A DNA stretch of 64,000 nt from Paralcaligenes sp. KSB-10 (lineage in GTDB: Bacteria; Pseudomonadota; Gammaproteobacteria; Burkholderiales; Burkholderiaceae_B): contig NZ_CP089848.1 of the NCBI RefSeq assembly GCF_021266465.1, positions 1,984,001-2,048,000 of the forward strand, in the 5' to 3' direction. The notes beneath the pieces are model-generated. The model had not been told where the DNA came from. It was given only the letters and a program-made list of their open reading frames with translations, and did no database searches. How positions within the stretch are numbered: position 1 is the stretch's first letter; the number at the start of each line of letters is the position of its first letter. The position numbers and the translations under genes were made by a program. This document shows positions 38,800-48,884 of this stretch, one piece after another.

Positions 38800-39101
38800 G
38801 CGGCAGCACGACCTAGTTGTGTGATTGTGTGAAGGACCACGGGGCGCCCAAATGGGCGCCCCGTGCCGTTAATGATCGATGCGTGGGGGTGGCTTTTGTG
38901 GCGATCCGCCAGGATGGATGCCCGCTTGCCGACTTGGGCAGGGCCGACACCGAAAATTATCCCGCGCCGAATCTGCAAAACTTCCGCAATCGGGCCTAAA
39001 ATGTGGCAGTCCTGGTAAATTGAAAACGCCGCGCCATCCGGGTTCGCATGCGCCGCATGTTCCAATTGAAGCCGACCGCCAATCCTCTTACGGAGCTCAC
39101 C
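38800..39101 (+). other. acnB-acnA intergenic region with a strong hairpin
   Basis: The arms CACGGGGCGCCCA (38838-38850) and TGGGCGCCCCGTG (38853-38865) form a 13-bp perfect stem with a very short loop. No T-run follows, so it may be a transcript-end or stabilising hairpin rather than a classic terminator. The rest shows no gene; ORFs extending acnA upstream from 39102 are not supported. Confidence 0.55.
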
Positions 39102-41807
39102 ATGCCGCACAACACATTCAATAGCTTGCAAAAATTCAAGGTCGGGCGCAAAACGGCCCAGTTCTATTCTTTGCCTGCGCTCGGCAAAAGCCTGGGTATC
39201 AACGTACAACGCCTGCCCGTGTCGATACGCGTCGTGCTGGAATCCGTGCTGCGCAACTGCGACGGCAAGAAAGTTACCGAAAAGCATGTCAAGGAGCTGG
39301 CCGGCTGGAAGCCCGTCGCCAAACGCTCGGCCGAAATTCCTTTTGTCGTGGCCCGAGTCATATTGCAGGACTTTACCGGGGTTCCTCTCCTGGCCGATAT
39401 AGCGGCCATGCGTTCGGTAGCCGCCAAAATGGGCAAAGACCCCAAACGCATCGAACCGCTGGTGCCCGTCGATCTCGTGGTCGACCACTCGGTCATGATC
39501 GATTATTTCGGCACGAAAAATGCGCTCGACCTCAATATGAAGCTCGAGTTCCAGCGCAACAAAGAACGCTATCAGTTCCTCAAATGGGGCATGCAGGCTT
39601 TCGATACCTTTGGCGTCGTGCCTCCAGGATTCGGCATCGTGCACCAGGTCAATCTGGAATATCTCGCTCGCGGCGTGCACTACAACGCCCAGGACAATGT
39701 GTATTACCCCGACACTCTCGTGGGTACCGATAGTCACACCACCATGATCAACGGCATCGGCGTGGTTGGCTGGGGCGTAGGAGGCATCGAGGCCGAGGCC
39801 GGCATGCTGGGCCAGCCTGTTTACATCCTGACTCCCGACGTGGTCGGAGTCGAGCTCAAGGGCGAGCTGCGCGGCGGAGTCACCGCCACCGATCTGGTGC
39901 TCACCATTACCGAAATGCTGCGCAAAGAAAAAGTCGTGGGCAGTTTCGTCGAATTCTGTGGTCCCGGCACATCCAGCCTCTCGGTCACCGACCGGGCAAC
40001 CATCGGCAATATGGCGCCCGAATACGGCGCCACCATGGGCTTCTTCCCGGTCGACGACCGCACCATCGAGTACTTCAAAGGCACGGGCCGCACCAAAGAC
40101 GAAATCGACGCCCTGCAAGCCTATTTCAAGGCCCAGGAAATGTACGGCATCCCAAATGCCAAAGACATCGCCTACACCAAGCTCCTGACTCTGGACCTCT
40201 CCAGCGTCACGCCGTCGCTGGCCGGCCCGAAACGCCCGCAAGACCGCATCGAACTGGGCCAGGTCAAAAACAACTTCATCGACCTGTACTCCAGGAAGAC
40301 GGCGGAAAACGGTTTCAACCAGCCCGCCGAAAAACTCGGGCAGGTATTTACCACCAGCGCAGGCGCCAAAGTGAAAAATGGCGATATCGTCATCGCCGCG
40401 ATTACATCATGCACCAACACATCCAACCCCAGTGTGATGCTCGCAGCCGGCTTGCTCGCTAAAAAGGCGGTGGAAGCGGGCCTGAAAGTCCCCCCGCATA
40501 TCAAGACTTCGCTTGCGCCCGGATCCCGTGTCGTAACCGAATACCTGAGCAAGACCGGCCTGCTGCCGTACCTGGATAAGCTCGGCTTCGATGTTGCCGC
40601 CTACGGGTGCACCACATGCATAGGCAACGCGGGCGATCTGACGCCCGAGCTCAATGAAGCCATCAATCAAAACAACCTGGTCTGTTCGGCCGTACTTTCG
40701 GGCAACCGCAACTTCGAGGCTCGCATCCACCCCAACGTCAAAGCCAATTTCCTGGCTTCGCCTCCGCTGGTCGTGGCCTACGCGCTGGCCGGCACCGTGT
40801 TGCGCGATCTCATGACCGAACCCGTCGGCAAAGGCAAGAATGGCGATGTCTGGCTTGGAGATATCTGGCCCACCAATGCCGAAGTGCAGGCTCTGCTGGG
40901 CCAGGCCCTGGACGCCGACGCCTTCCGGACCAATTACAGCCAGATCAAGTCCAATCCCGGCAAGCTTTGGAAACAGATTGCCGGCGTGCAAGGCGACGTC
41001 TACGACTGGCCCGAATCCACCTATATTGCCGAACCTCCGTTTTTTGCCGGTTTCGGCATGACGCCGGCCCCCATGCCTCAGGTCAAGGGCGCACGGGTAC
41101 TGGCCATCTTCGGCGACTCGGTCACCACCGACCATATTTCTCCAGCGGGATCCATCAAGGAAAGCTCGCCCGCCGGCGCATGGCTCAAGCAGAATGGCGT
41201 CATGAAGCAAGACTTCAACAGTTATGGCTCGCGTCGCGGCAACCACGAAATCATGATGCGCGGCACCTTTGCCAATGTACGCATCAAGAACCTGATGATT
41301 CCCATAAACCCCGACGGCAGCCGCTTCGAGGGTGGTGAAACGCTGTACCAGCCCACACAGGAACGCCTGTCCATATACGACGCCGCCATGAAGTATGTCG
41401 CGGCCGACGTCCCGACCGTCATTTTCGGCGGCGAAGAATACGGCACAGGTTCTTCGCGCGACTGGGCGGCCAAAGGCACGCAATTGCTGGGGGTCAAAGC
41501 CGTAATCGCTCGCAGCTTCGAGCGCATACACCGCAGCAACCTGGTCGGGATGGGCGTTCTGCCGCTTCAATTCAAGGGCCAGGACAGTGCCGAATCACTG
41601 GGCATCACGGGCGAAGAAACCTTCGACATTTCCGGTACCGAAAACGGCATCAAGCCGCAACAGGACGTCACGCTGACCATCCACCGGAAAGATGGTACGA
41701 GCCAGAATGTAGCCATGCTGCTGCGCATCGACACCGCCACCGAAGTCGACTACTACGAGCACGGCGGAATTTTGCCCTTTGTCTTGCGCGACCTGCTGGC
41801 TGCCTGA
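39102..41807 (+). CDS. acnA: Aconitate hydratase A
   Basis: The 901-residue AcnA/IRP-type aconitase starts at [17 protein letters not shown] (ATG 39102, with GGAG 8 nt upstream). Cluster ligands are in [10 protein letters not shown] and YGCTTCIGN, and active-site segments [34 protein letters not shown] and [16 protein letters not shown] are intact. With AcnB the cell has both aconitase types; AcnA is usually the more stress-stable one. It lacks an adjacent prpF, which argues against it being the AcnD methylcitrate dehydratase. Confidence 0.95.
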   Translation: MPHNTFNSLQKFKVGRKTAQFYSLPALGKSLGINVQRLPVSIRVVLESVLRNCDGKKVTEKHVKELAGWKPVAKRSAEIPFVVARVILQDFTGVPLLADIAAMRSVAAKMGKDPKRIEPLVPVDLVVDHSVMIDYFGTKNALDLNMKLEFQRNKERYQFLKWGMQAFDTFGVVPPGFGIVHQVNLEYLARGVHYNAQDNVYYPDTLVGTDSHTTMINGIGVVGWGVGGIEAEAGMLGQPVYILTPDVVGVELKGELRGGVTATDLVLTITEMLRKEKVVGSFVEFCGPGTSSLSVTDRATIGNMAPEYGATMGFFPVDDRTIEYFKGTGRTKDEIDALQAYFKAQEMYGIPNAKDIAYTKLLTLDLSSVTPSLAGPKRPQDRIELGQVKNNFIDLYSRKTAENGFNQPAEKLGQVFTTSAGAKVKNGDIVIAAITSCTNTSNPSVMLAAGLLAKKAVEAGLKVPPHIKTSLAPGSRVVTEYLSKTGLLPYLDKLGFDVAAYGCTTCIGNAGDLTPELNEAINQNNLVCSAVLSGNRNFEARIHPNVKANFLASPPLVVAYALAGTVLRDLMTEPVGKGKNGDVWLGDIWPTNAEVQALLGQALDADAFRTNYSQIKSNPGKLWKQIAGVQGDVYDWPESTYIAEPPFFAGFGMTPAPMPQVKGARVLAIFGDSVTTDHISPAGSIKESSPAGAWLKQNGVMKQDFNSYGSRRGNHEIMMRGTFANVRIKNLMIPINPDGSRFEGGETLYQPTQERLSIYDAAMKYVAADVPTVIFGGEEYGTGSSRDWAAKGTQLLGVKAVIARSFERIHRSNLVGMGVLPLQFKGQDSAESLGITGEETFDISGTENGIKPQQDVTLTIHRKDGTSQNVAMLLRIDTATEVDYYEHGGILPFVLRDLLAA

Positions 41808-41830
41808 CGGCCTGCCCGCAGGTCGGCCCC

Positions 41831-41870
41831 CCAGAGTTCTCAAACGTCGCACGGCGTTTGGGAACTCTGG
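41831..41870 (+). terminator. Hairpin downstream of acnA
   Basis: The arms 41831-41846 and 41855-41870 (CCAGAGTTCTCAAACG against CGTTTGGGAACTCTGG) form a 16-bp stem with one G-U pair and an 8-nt loop, 24 nt past the acnA stop. A T-run is missing, so termination is likely but not certain. Confidence 0.55.
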
Positions 41871-41991
41871 CCTGTCACGCTTGCTCGGCTTGCCGGGCAT
41901 CTTTTGATCGCTTATTGCCCGAACGATCCCGAAAAACAGGCCCCGCGTTACACTAGGCTCTATTACTTCATAAAAGGCCGATTTCCAGCAT

Positions 41992-43200
41992 ATGTCACGT
42001 ACGCCTTCCCCTCATCTTCCTCGATTGTCTCGCGACGCCCAGCGCCTTATAGCGCTGTCCGAGTCGCTTGCGCGCTCCGGATGCCGTCTTGAAGACATAT
42101 ACTGGGAAAACCTGCTTGGCGCGCATATCAGCAAACTGTTGCAAGGCAAAAAGAACAAAGCAATAGAATCCGCGCTTGAGCATCTTGTCGCGCAAAACCT
42201 GAATGCCTACGAAATTCTGGTGGAACAAGCCGAAACCATGTCCGAATCGACACGGCTGACTGTCGACGGTGTCGACTACGACGCCCTGCTGTTTTCCGCA
42301 CCGATCGTTGCGTGGACCCGGTACCAACTGCCGAACGGCCGCTTGAGCAAAGCCGTCCAACAGGCTACCCACAAACAGCTAAGCGCTCATATCCTCGCCG
42401 AAGGCGCTCACCTGGCCCTCATTCCGGACCTCATCTGTTTCGACCAGATGCCGCAATCGTTCCAGGAAACCTGGACATGGACCCAGCGGCTGGGGCTGGC
42501 CGCCCTCGCTCCAAGCACCGAGCCATTTCCTGTCAAGGCACTGCCCGATTCGGAAGGCATGCTGGCCGACGCGCGATTTGTCGTGGGGGCCATTGTGGTT
42601 CCAAAGGGAGCCCCGCTGTTTCGCTGGCAGTCCGATGAGGCTTCCGGCTCGGCAACGCGCGAACAATGTTTCGCCAACTGGGCTGCCGACAGCACCGATG
42701 CGCTGGGCGCATTATTTACCGGTTGCAATTTCGAGCACCTGCAACCCGATGCCTACTACATCAGCAACCGCGAGGCCGATCGCCAAATTCGGCCTCTTGC
42801 CCTGAAAGCCGCTGTCACATGGCTGCAGACCGCGGCAAATCTGCCTGCAAGCGATTTGCATGCCGTAATCGCCGGCTGCGGCGAATCAACTATCGAAGAA
42901 TATCGGGTCGGCTTCAGCACCAAGCAAAGCAACGATGTCATTTACGGATGCATCTGGCCCATCCTCAGCAAAGAGGAAGCCGCCTCCGAAGGCACCGACA
43001 GCGAGCAGGCCGACATCCCCGACGACATCGCCGCTTTGCTCAAGGAACTGGGAGTGATCGATGTCCGGCGCCTGCCCGGCTTGTACGCAGCCGAGTTCTG
43101 CGACGATTGCGGCGCCCCTTATTTTCCCAACCCATTGGGCGAAATGATGCACCCTGAACTTCCCGAGGAAATCGACCTGAATCCCGTCCATTTTCACTGA
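41992..43200 (+). CDS. DUF2863-family protein
   Basis: The 402-residue cytoplasmic protein resembles DUF2863, a family I know mainly from Burkholderiales, with no known function. It has a helical N-terminal part (RLSRDAQRLIALSESLARSGCRLEDIYWE), a middle domain with FSAPIVAWTRYQLPNG and LIPDLICFDQMPQSF, and a C-terminal segment with a CDDCGAPYFPNPLGEMMHPELPEE motif that could bind metal through its two Cys and a His. It precedes earP by 53 nt and may be co-transcribed with it. Confidence 0.75.
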   Translation: MSRTPSPHLPRLSRDAQRLIALSESLARSGCRLEDIYWENLLGAHISKLLQGKKNKAIESALEHLVAQNLNAYEILVEQAETMSESTRLTVDGVDYDALLFSAPIVAWTRYQLPNGRLSKAVQQATHKQLSAHILAEGAHLALIPDLICFDQMPQSFQETWTWTQRLGLAALAPSTEPFPVKALPDSEGMLADARFVVGAIVVPKGAPLFRWQSDEASGSATREQCFANWAADSTDALGALFTGCNFEHLQPDAYYISNREADRQIRPLALKAAVTWLQTAANLPASDLHAVIAGCGESTIEEYRVGFSTKQSNDVIYGCIWPILSKEEAASEGTDSEQADIPDDIAALLKELGVIDVRRLPGLYAAEFCDDCGAPYFPNPLGEMMHPELPEEIDLNPVHFH

Positions 43201-43253
43201 ACCGCCTTTCAGGCAAAGCCGCTGCCCCGGCAAACCGGCTTTGCCTGGCCTGT

Positions 43254-44390
43254 ATGATCGATTCCTCCTCCCCCTCTGTCCCGATCGATTTCGATATTTT
43301 TTGCCGTGTCATCGATAATTTTGGCGATATCGGAGTTTGCTGGCGCCTGGCCAGGCAATTGACGAGCATGGCGCCCGTAAGTCGTGTCCGCCTGTGGGTG
43401 GACGATCTGCACAGTTTCGCCAAAATCGAATCCGGCGTCGATCCAGGGCAGGGCCGGCAAACCATCCACGGCATCGAACTCGTGCGCTGGACCGATAGCC
43501 CACCCGATCTGCGGCCTTATCAGGTCGTCGTCGAGGCCTTTGCCTGCACGCCACCTCCTGCGTTCATTGCCCGCATGAACGCAGGGAACAGCCTGTGGAT
43601 CAATCTGGAGTATCTGAGCGCCGAAGACTGGGTCGAGAGCTGCCATGCCCTGCCTTCTCTCCAGGCCAGCGGCCTGCGCAAAGCCTTTTTCTTTCCCGGC
43701 TTTACAGCGGGAACAGGCGGGCTGCTGCGCGAAGCGCAACTGCTCGATACACGCGAGCGCTGGCTAGCCCAGCCTGTGCTGCGCAGGGATTTGCTGCGCA
43801 GCCTGCACGTGCCGGACGCCATGATCGAGGGCCTGATGCACGGCTGGCGCCAGGTGTACCTGTTTTGCTATCCCAATGCGCCCGTGGCGGGCCTGCTGCA
43901 AAGCCTGGGACGCGATGACAATACATCGGTAATACTGGTGCCCGCAGGTGTCTGCCCAACGCTCAAAAATCAGCGAAATCCACGGGTGCACGTCGTCGAG
44001 ATCCCGTTTGTCGGCCAGGCGGACTTTGACCGCCTGCTCTGGAGCAGCGGCCTGAATTTCGTGCGCGGAGAGGATTCGCTGGTCAGGGCCATCTGGGCGG
44101 GCCGGCCCTTCGTATGGCAAATTTACGAGCAGCAAGAGGCTGTTCATCTCGTCAAATTACGGGCATGGCTGGCGCGGACTCCTTTCCAACCAGCCATTCA
44201 CGGCCTGATGAATGCCTGGAACACGGCCCAGGAACACGAATTCGGCACTCGACTCGATGAAGCGCTAAGTCCTGGCGAATGGCCTCAATGGCAGGCTCAA
44301 GCCCGTCTTTGGGCGGAAAAAATGGCTCGAAACAACGATTTGGGCAGTTCCCTGCTCGCTTTTTGCATGAAAACCCTGCAAACAGGTTAA
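43254..44390 (+). CDS. earP: EF-P arginine rhamnosyltransferase EarP
   Basis: The 378-residue GT-B glycosyltransferase (DUF2331) transfers rhamnose from dTDP-rhamnose to an Arg of elongation factor P. The N-terminal DNFGDIGV motif places the two Asp residues needed for catalysis at 21 and 25. The C-terminal nucleotide-sugar site has VEIPFVGQADFDRLLWSSGLNFVRGEDSLVRAIWAGRPFVWQIY. The substrate gene efp follows after 86 nt and carries the expected Arg32. Confidence 0.95.
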   Translation: MIDSSSPSVPIDFDIFCRVIDNFGDIGVCWRLARQLTSMAPVSRVRLWVDDLHSFAKIESGVDPGQGRQTIHGIELVRWTDSPPDLRPYQVVVEAFACTPPPAFIARMNAGNSLWINLEYLSAEDWVESCHALPSLQASGLRKAFFFPGFTAGTGGLLREAQLLDTRERWLAQPVLRRDLLRSLHVPDAMIEGLMHGWRQVYLFCYPNAPVAGLLQSLGRDDNTSVILVPAGVCPTLKNQRNPRVHVVEIPFVGQADFDRLLWSSGLNFVRGEDSLVRAIWAGRPFVWQIYEQQEAVHLVKLRAWLARTPFQPAIHGLMNAWNTAQEHEFGTRLDEALSPGEWPQWQAQARLWAEKMARNNDLGSSLLAFCMKTLQTG

Positions 44391-44414
44391 AATGCTGAGT
44401 TTTGTACAAAATCG

Positions 44415-44451
44415 TGCTCCGGCCCGGCAGTTTTCGGCATCTGGCGGAGCA
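44415..44451 (+). promoter_or_regulatory. Hairpin in the efp leader
   Basis: TGCTCCG (44415-44421) pairs with CGGAGCA (44445-44451) in the earP-efp gap, 25 nt before the efp start. It may shape the efp leader or partially end the earP transcript; there is no adjacent T-run. Confidence 0.35.
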
Positions 44452-44476
44452 AAATTATCCCGGAGTTTTTTTAAAC

Positions 44477-45034
44477 ATGAAAACCGCACAAGAACTGCGC
44501 GTTGGTAACGTTGTAATGGTGGGCAGCGACGCCCTGGTGGTGCAGAGGGCCGAATACAACAAATCGGGCCGTAACTCGGCCGTCGTAAAGCTGAAATTCA
44601 AAAACCTGCTGACAGGCTCCGGTAGCGAATCGGTATCGAAGGCCGACGAAAAATTCGAAATCGTGGTCCTGGACCGCAAAGAGTGCACCTATTCGTATTT
44701 CGCCGATCCCATGTATGTCTTCATGGACGAAGAATACAACCAGCACGAAGTGGAAGCCGATAGCATGGGCGATGCGCTCAACTATCTGGAAGAAGGCATG
44801 AAGGTCGAAGTCGTGTTCTATGCCGATCGCGCCATCTCGGTCGATCTGCCCACCATCGTGGTGCGTGAAATCATCTACACCGAGCCCGCCGTGCGTGGCG
44901 ATACCTCGGGCAAAGTCTTGAAACCCGCCAAGATCAATACCGGCATGGACCTGAATGTACCGCTGTTTTGCGCAATTGGCGACAAAATCGAAATCGACAC
45001 GCGCACAGGGGAATACCGCAGCCGCGTCATGTAA
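44477..45034 (+). CDS. efp: Elongation factor P (arginine type)
   Basis: The 185-residue factor relieves ribosome stalling at proline runs. It has the three beta-barrel domains typical of EF-P, from [16 protein letters not shown] to the C-terminal [25 protein letters not shown]. The tip of domain I reads NKSGRNSA with Arg at position 32, exactly the residue rhamnosylated by EarP in Pseudomonas and Neisseria, instead of the Lys used by the EpmA pathway. I used ATG 44477, the standard N-terminus. Confidence 0.97.
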   Translation: MKTAQELRVGNVVMVGSDALVVQRAEYNKSGRNSAVVKLKFKNLLTGSGSESVSKADEKFEIVVLDRKECTYSYFADPMYVFMDEEYNQHEVEADSMGDALNYLEEGMKVEVVFYADRAISVDLPTIVVREIIYTEPAVRGDTSGKVLKPAKINTGMDLNVPLFCAIGDKIEIDTRTGEYRSRVM

Positions 45035-45046
45035 CTCCGATACGAA

Positions 45047-45090
45047 TCGGCCACGTGCCTTGCAGGCTTCGCTTGCATAGGCATGGCCGA
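45047..45090. terminator. Bidirectional hairpin between efp and the DUF1178 gene
   Basis: TCGGCCA at 45047 and TGGCCGA ending at 45090 close a long imperfect stem that also pairs the inner GCC/GGC and TTGCA/TGCA segments. It lies between two convergent genes and could end both transcripts, although T-runs are lacking. Confidence 0.5.
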
Positions 45091-45108
45091 GTCGGAAGAT
45101 GAAAATGC

Positions 45109-45582
45109 CTATTGCAAGCGATCGTCATCCAGATAATCGGGTATAGGCATCACTACAATCCCATCCTGAGCCAGCGATTCGCGCTCTTCGATGGTGGCCG
45201 TTCCACGAATGGCACGTTCTTCGACCTCGCCTTCATGCATGCGGCGCGCCTCCCGGGCGAACTGCTCGCCTACATTTTCGGTATTGCGCACCATCTGGCG
45301 TATCTGCCGCATTACCTCGGCCTGCAATTGCGCCAATTGTCGGCTGGCCGGGGCCGCCACTGCATTCGAGGCCATGGACGCCGCCGGCCGCTCGGCGGGA
45401 TCCGGGGGATGGCCGACGTTCAAGCGCGGCGCAGACAGTTTTTTGTTTACCTGGCCACTTCCACACACCGGACACGTCAGCAAGCCTCTGCTCCGCTGCG
45501 ACTCGTAATTGTCGAGCGAACCGAACCAGCCTTCGAATATATGGCCGGATTCACACTGCAGATCGAAAACTTTTAATGTCAT
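45109..45582 (-). CDS. DUF1178-family protein
   Basis: The 157-residue protein begins MTLKVFDLQCESGHIFEGWFGSLDNYESQRSRGLLTCPVCGS, a zinc-ribbon-like N-terminus with Cys10, His14 and the CPVC pair, as in the DUF1178 family. A helical C-terminal half (RQLAQLQAEVMRQIRQMVRNTENVGEQFA) ends in PIPDYLDDDRLQ. The function is unknown. It converges on efp. Confidence 0.88.
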   Translation of the reverse strand: MTLKVFDLQCESGHIFEGWFGSLDNYESQRSRGLLTCPVCGSGQVNKKLSAPRLNVGHPPDPAERPAASMASNAVAAPASRQLAQLQAEVMRQIRQMVRNTENVGEQFAREARRMHEGEVEERAIRGTATIEERESLAQDGIVVMPIPDYLDDDRLQ

Positions 45583-45689
45583 AGAAGCAAAGTGGGGTTG
45601 AAATCCCTGAAAACAAGGCCAGAGGCCTTCTTGTCTGGATTATAGGCGGTATACGCCCAGGCACTCGAACAAGAAGCGCTATCAGCACT

Positions 45690-47408
45690 TTACAGGCGCG
45701 GCACGGCGGCAAGCAGGCGCTGCGTTTCGGGATGCCGGGAGGCCTTCAGAACCGTTTCGGTGCTGCCTATTTCGACAATCGAGCCTTCATGCATCACGGC
45801 AATGCGATCGGACAGGTATTCAACCACGCCAAAGTTATGCGTGATAAGCAGATACGCAATGCCGAATTCGCCCTGCAGGGTTTTCAGCAATTCGAGGATC
45901 TGCGCCTGTACCGACACATCGAGGGCCGACGTAGGCTCGTCGCAGATCAGCACCTTGGGCTCGACCGCCAAAGCCCGTGCAATGGCAATCCGCTGCCGCT
46001 GGCCGCCTGAAAATTCATGGGGATAGCGATCGACCGTGTTCTTGGGCAAGCCTACTCGGTCGAGCAAATCGCGCACCGCCGCCTTTCGGTCGGCCGGCGT
46101 ACGATCGGGCCGCAATGCCGCGGATCCCTCATCGAGTATCTCGCCCACCAGCATGCGCGGATCAAGGGAGGCATACGGATCCTGAAACACAATCTGTATG
46201 CTGCGGCGCAAGCGTTTGAGCTGCGCCCCGCCCGCCGACAACAGAACTTCCTTGCCTAGCGTGGCCTCGCCCCCGACCACGGCCCGCTTATCGAGCAAAC
46301 GCAACAAGGCCTTGGCGGTGGTGGTCTTGCCGCAGCCCGACTCGCCCAGCAAAGCCAATGTTTCGCCAGGCCAAAGATCGAACGACACATCGCGCACCAC
46401 ATCGATCGAGCCGCTTGTACGGCGTAAAAAGCCGCTGCGCCGCAGATACTGCACAGACAGGTTTTCCACACGCAGCACGGGCGCCGTGGCATGTAAGTCG
46501 GCGGAATCGGGGCGGATGGCGGACTGCGGCGGGTGTTGCCGCGCATCGGCCCGCTCATGCGTCTTCGTGCTCAACGGACGGCCGCGCTTTTCGAAAGCGG
46601 GAATGGCCGCGAGCAATTCACGCGCATAAGGATGCCGCGGATTGGCAAAGAAAGTTGCCACATCGACCGTTTCAACAATTTCCCCCGCACGCATCAGTGC
46701 CACATGATCAGCCACGTTTTTTACAACGGCGAGGTCATGTGTGATGAGCAAAATCGCCATGCCCATCTCATCCTGGATGTCGGCCAGGAGATCCAGAATC
46801 TGGGCCTGGACCGTTACATCCAGCGCGGTTGTAGGTTCATCGGCGATGAGCAGCCCGGGCTCGGCCGCCAGCGCCATGGCAATCATGACGCGCTGCTTCT
46901 GCCCGCCCGAAAACTGGAAGGGGTAATCATGAAAGCGCCGCCGTGGGTCGGGGATGCCGACCCGCGCCAGCCACCACATGGCTCGCCCGGAAGCCGCCGC
47001 GCCACGGTACGAGGTATGAGCCAGCAAGGTTTCGACGATTTGACGGCCCACACTCAAAACCGGGTTGAGACTGGTGGCGGGTTCCTGGAAAATCATGCCG
47101 ATCCGGCCGCCCCGGACGGCGCGCATGCGCTGCTCGGGCAGCCGGGTCAAATCCAGGCCATCGAGCCTGACCGCCCCGCCCGTGATCCGTCCCGCCTCGG
47201 GAAGCAAGCGCAGCAAGGCAAGCGCCGTCATGCTCTTGCCGCAGCCCGATTCACCCACCAGCGCAAAGGTTTGCCCCTGCTCTACGACAAGCCGCAGGGA
47301 TTTGACGGCCTCGAACAAGCCTGAATCACTCTCCACGCGAACCGATAAATCCTGCACTGACAGGACGGCCTGTTTGCCTGCCGGCCTATCGTGGGCGATG
47401 ACGGTCAT
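45690..47408 (-). CDS. Peptide-type ABC transporter ATP-binding protein (two fused ATPase domains)
   Basis: The 572-residue protein contains two ATPase domains. The first has GESGCGKS, the signature FSGGQKQRVMIA and LLIADEPTTALD; the second has GESGCGKT, FSGGQRQRIAIA and LICDEPTSALD. It therefore combines the DppD and DppF roles, as YejF does. I used the ATG at 47408, which overlaps the permease stop as ATGA; a longer frame reads into the permease. It is the last gene of a four-gene transporter operon for oligopeptides or similar substrates. Confidence 0.93.
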   Translation of the reverse strand: MTVIAHDRPAGKQAVLSVQDLSVRVESDSGLFEAVKSLRLVVEQGQTFALVGESGCGKSMTALALLRLLPEAGRITGGAVRLDGLDLTRLPEQRMRAVRGGRIGMIFQEPATSLNPVLSVGRQIVETLLAHTSYRGAAASGRAMWWLARVGIPDPRRRFHDYPFQFSGGQKQRVMIAMALAAEPGLLIADEPTTALDVTVQAQILDLLADIQDEMGMAILLITHDLAVVKNVADHVALMRAGEIVETVDVATFFANPRHPYARELLAAIPAFEKRGRPLSTKTHERADARQHPPQSAIRPDSADLHATAPVLRVENLSVQYLRRSGFLRRTSGSIDVVRDVSFDLWPGETLALLGESGCGKTTTAKALLRLLDKRAVVGGEATLGKEVLLSAGGAQLKRLRRSIQIVFQDPYASLDPRMLVGEILDEGSAALRPDRTPADRKAAVRDLLDRVGLPKNTVDRYPHEFSGGQRQRIAIARALAVEPKVLICDEPTSALDVSVQAQILELLKTLQGEFGIAYLLITHNFGVVEYLSDRIAVMHEGSIVEIGSTETVLKASRHPETQRLLAAVPRL

Positions 47409-48880
47409 GCTCCCTCCGTATCGGCGGCGCCCCGCAGGCGACCCGGGGCACGAGGCCGCAAGCCTTGCGGGCGGAATTTGCGCGTGCGCGGATCGAAGGC
47501 ATCCTGCACCGCGTCGGCAAAGACATTGGCCGACAAGACCAGCGCCAGCAGGAAAACGAATGCCGCGAACAAATTCCACCAGACCATGGGATCGCGGGAC
47601 ATCTCGAGGCGCGACGAATCGATCATGGTGCCGAACGACGGAGTGCTTGGGTCGACGCCTATGCCCAGGTAGGACAGCACCGCTTCATACAGCACCAGGC
47701 CGGAAAATTCGAGCACCATGGTAATCAGCACAATATGCATGACATTGGGCAGCAGGTGCCTGCGCATGATGCGCCAGTGCGACACCCCAAAAGCCCTAGC
47801 CGCCTGTATATAGTCGAGTTCGCGCAGCTTCAGGGTCTCGGCGCGCAACAGGCGGCACAAGCCAGCCCAGCCGGTCAGGCCCAGAATCAGGCAGAGCAGA
47901 AACAGGCGCAGATCGGCACGCGCGGCGGTCGTGTCGAACAGAGCCGGATTGTTGTCGATATAGACTTGCATCATGAGCACACACGCGGCAATCAGCAATA
48001 CGCCGGGAATCGACGTAAGAGTTGTATAAACATACTGGATGGCATCATCGACGCGGCCCTTGAAATAACCCGCCGAAATGCCAAAAACCAGGGCCGGCGG
48101 CAACATGGCCATGGTGGTCAGAGTGCCTATGACCAAAGCGGTGCGCACGCTTTTCAAGGCTTGCTTCAATACATCGTTGCCGGTTCGATCGGTGCCAAGA
48201 ACATGGTAATTGGTGCTTAACGCCGCCGCCACGCACACAATGAGCGCCAATACGCAAAACGTCAGCCACATGGCGCGCCATGGAACCCCGCTTTCGGAAT
48301 GCCACCAGATAGCCGAGGCGCGCGAAAACGACCCGGCCTGCTTCAAGAACATGACGGTTAGAATCAGGGCCGCCGCCATGCCGCATGCAATAGCCGCCAG
48401 CACGCCCCAAAGCAGCCGTTGCCGAATATCGGCGCCTCGGTCGGAGTCGCTGCTCAAATGCATACCCGCGTGCTGCAGCCGCGGATAGTCACGCACAGGC
48501 TTGCCGTGGATCAGCTCGTTTTCCTTGGTGAATTGCCGCAATGCCAGCGGCGCCGAATAGGTTTTTTCCGGCTTGCTCAGTTGCGTCAGCGCCAGCACAT
48601 CGTCAAGCACCGAACGCAAGGGCGCATACACGGCGGCGGCCCCCCGGCTCGAACCTGCCTCGGGCGGCAACAAGGGCCTGTAGTGCGCCGAGTCCAGCAT
48701 GCCGACCAGACCAAACACAAGCAGGACCACGGCGGCACACATTGCGGTGGGCGTGCGTGCCACATGCCCCCAGGTGGCGCGCAAGGCAGCGGAGCGCCGC
48801 ACCTTGAAGCCATACAGCACCAGCGCCGACACAAGGCAGAAAAGAAAAATATCGGTCCAGAGAAACACAAATTTTGGCAT
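47405..48880 (-). CDS. ABC transporter permease (DppC/YejE type) with long N-terminal extension
   Basis: The 491-residue protein ends in a standard DppC-type permease (from LGTDRTGNDVLKQALKSVRTAL, with the ATPase-contact EAA-like segment YIQAARAFGVSHWRIMRRHLLPN). That domain begins near residue 226 rather than about 70. The extra N-terminal part contains a first membrane helix (VFLWTDIFLFCLVSALVLYGF), a second (MCAAVVLLVFGLVGML), a periplasmic stretch and two more helices. Such long versions exist in YejE-like systems to a lesser degree; the function of the extension is unknown. Confidence 0.9.
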   Translation of the reverse strand: MPKFVFLWTDIFLFCLVSALVLYGFKVRRSAALRATWGHVARTPTAMCAAVVLLVFGLVGMLDSAHYRPLLPPEAGSSRGAAAVYAPLRSVLDDVLALTQLSKPEKTYSAPLALRQFTKENELIHGKPVRDYPRLQHAGMHLSSDSDRGADIRQRLLWGVLAAIACGMAAALILTVMFLKQAGSFSRASAIWWHSESGVPWRAMWLTFCVLALIVCVAAALSTNYHVLGTDRTGNDVLKQALKSVRTALVIGTLTTMAMLPPALVFGISAGYFKGRVDDAIQYVYTTLTSIPGVLLIAACVLMMQVYIDNNPALFDTTAARADLRLFLLCLILGLTGWAGLCRLLRAETLKLRELDYIQAARAFGVSHWRIMRRHLLPNVMHIVLITMVLEFSGLVLYEAVLSYLGIGVDPSTPSFGTMIDSSRLEMSRDPMVWWNLFAAFVFLLALVLSANVFADAVQDAFDPRTRKFRPQGLRPRAPGRLRGAADTEGA

Positions 48881-48884
48881 GCGG

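Noticed and set aside
38838-38865. Classic terminator after acnB
   Set aside because: The stem is strong, but the following sequence has no T-run, so I list it only as a hairpin.
39102-41807. Assignment of this aconitase as AcnD (2-methylcitrate dehydratase)
   Set aside because: No prpF is adjacent, prpD is present, and the sequence looks like AcnA.
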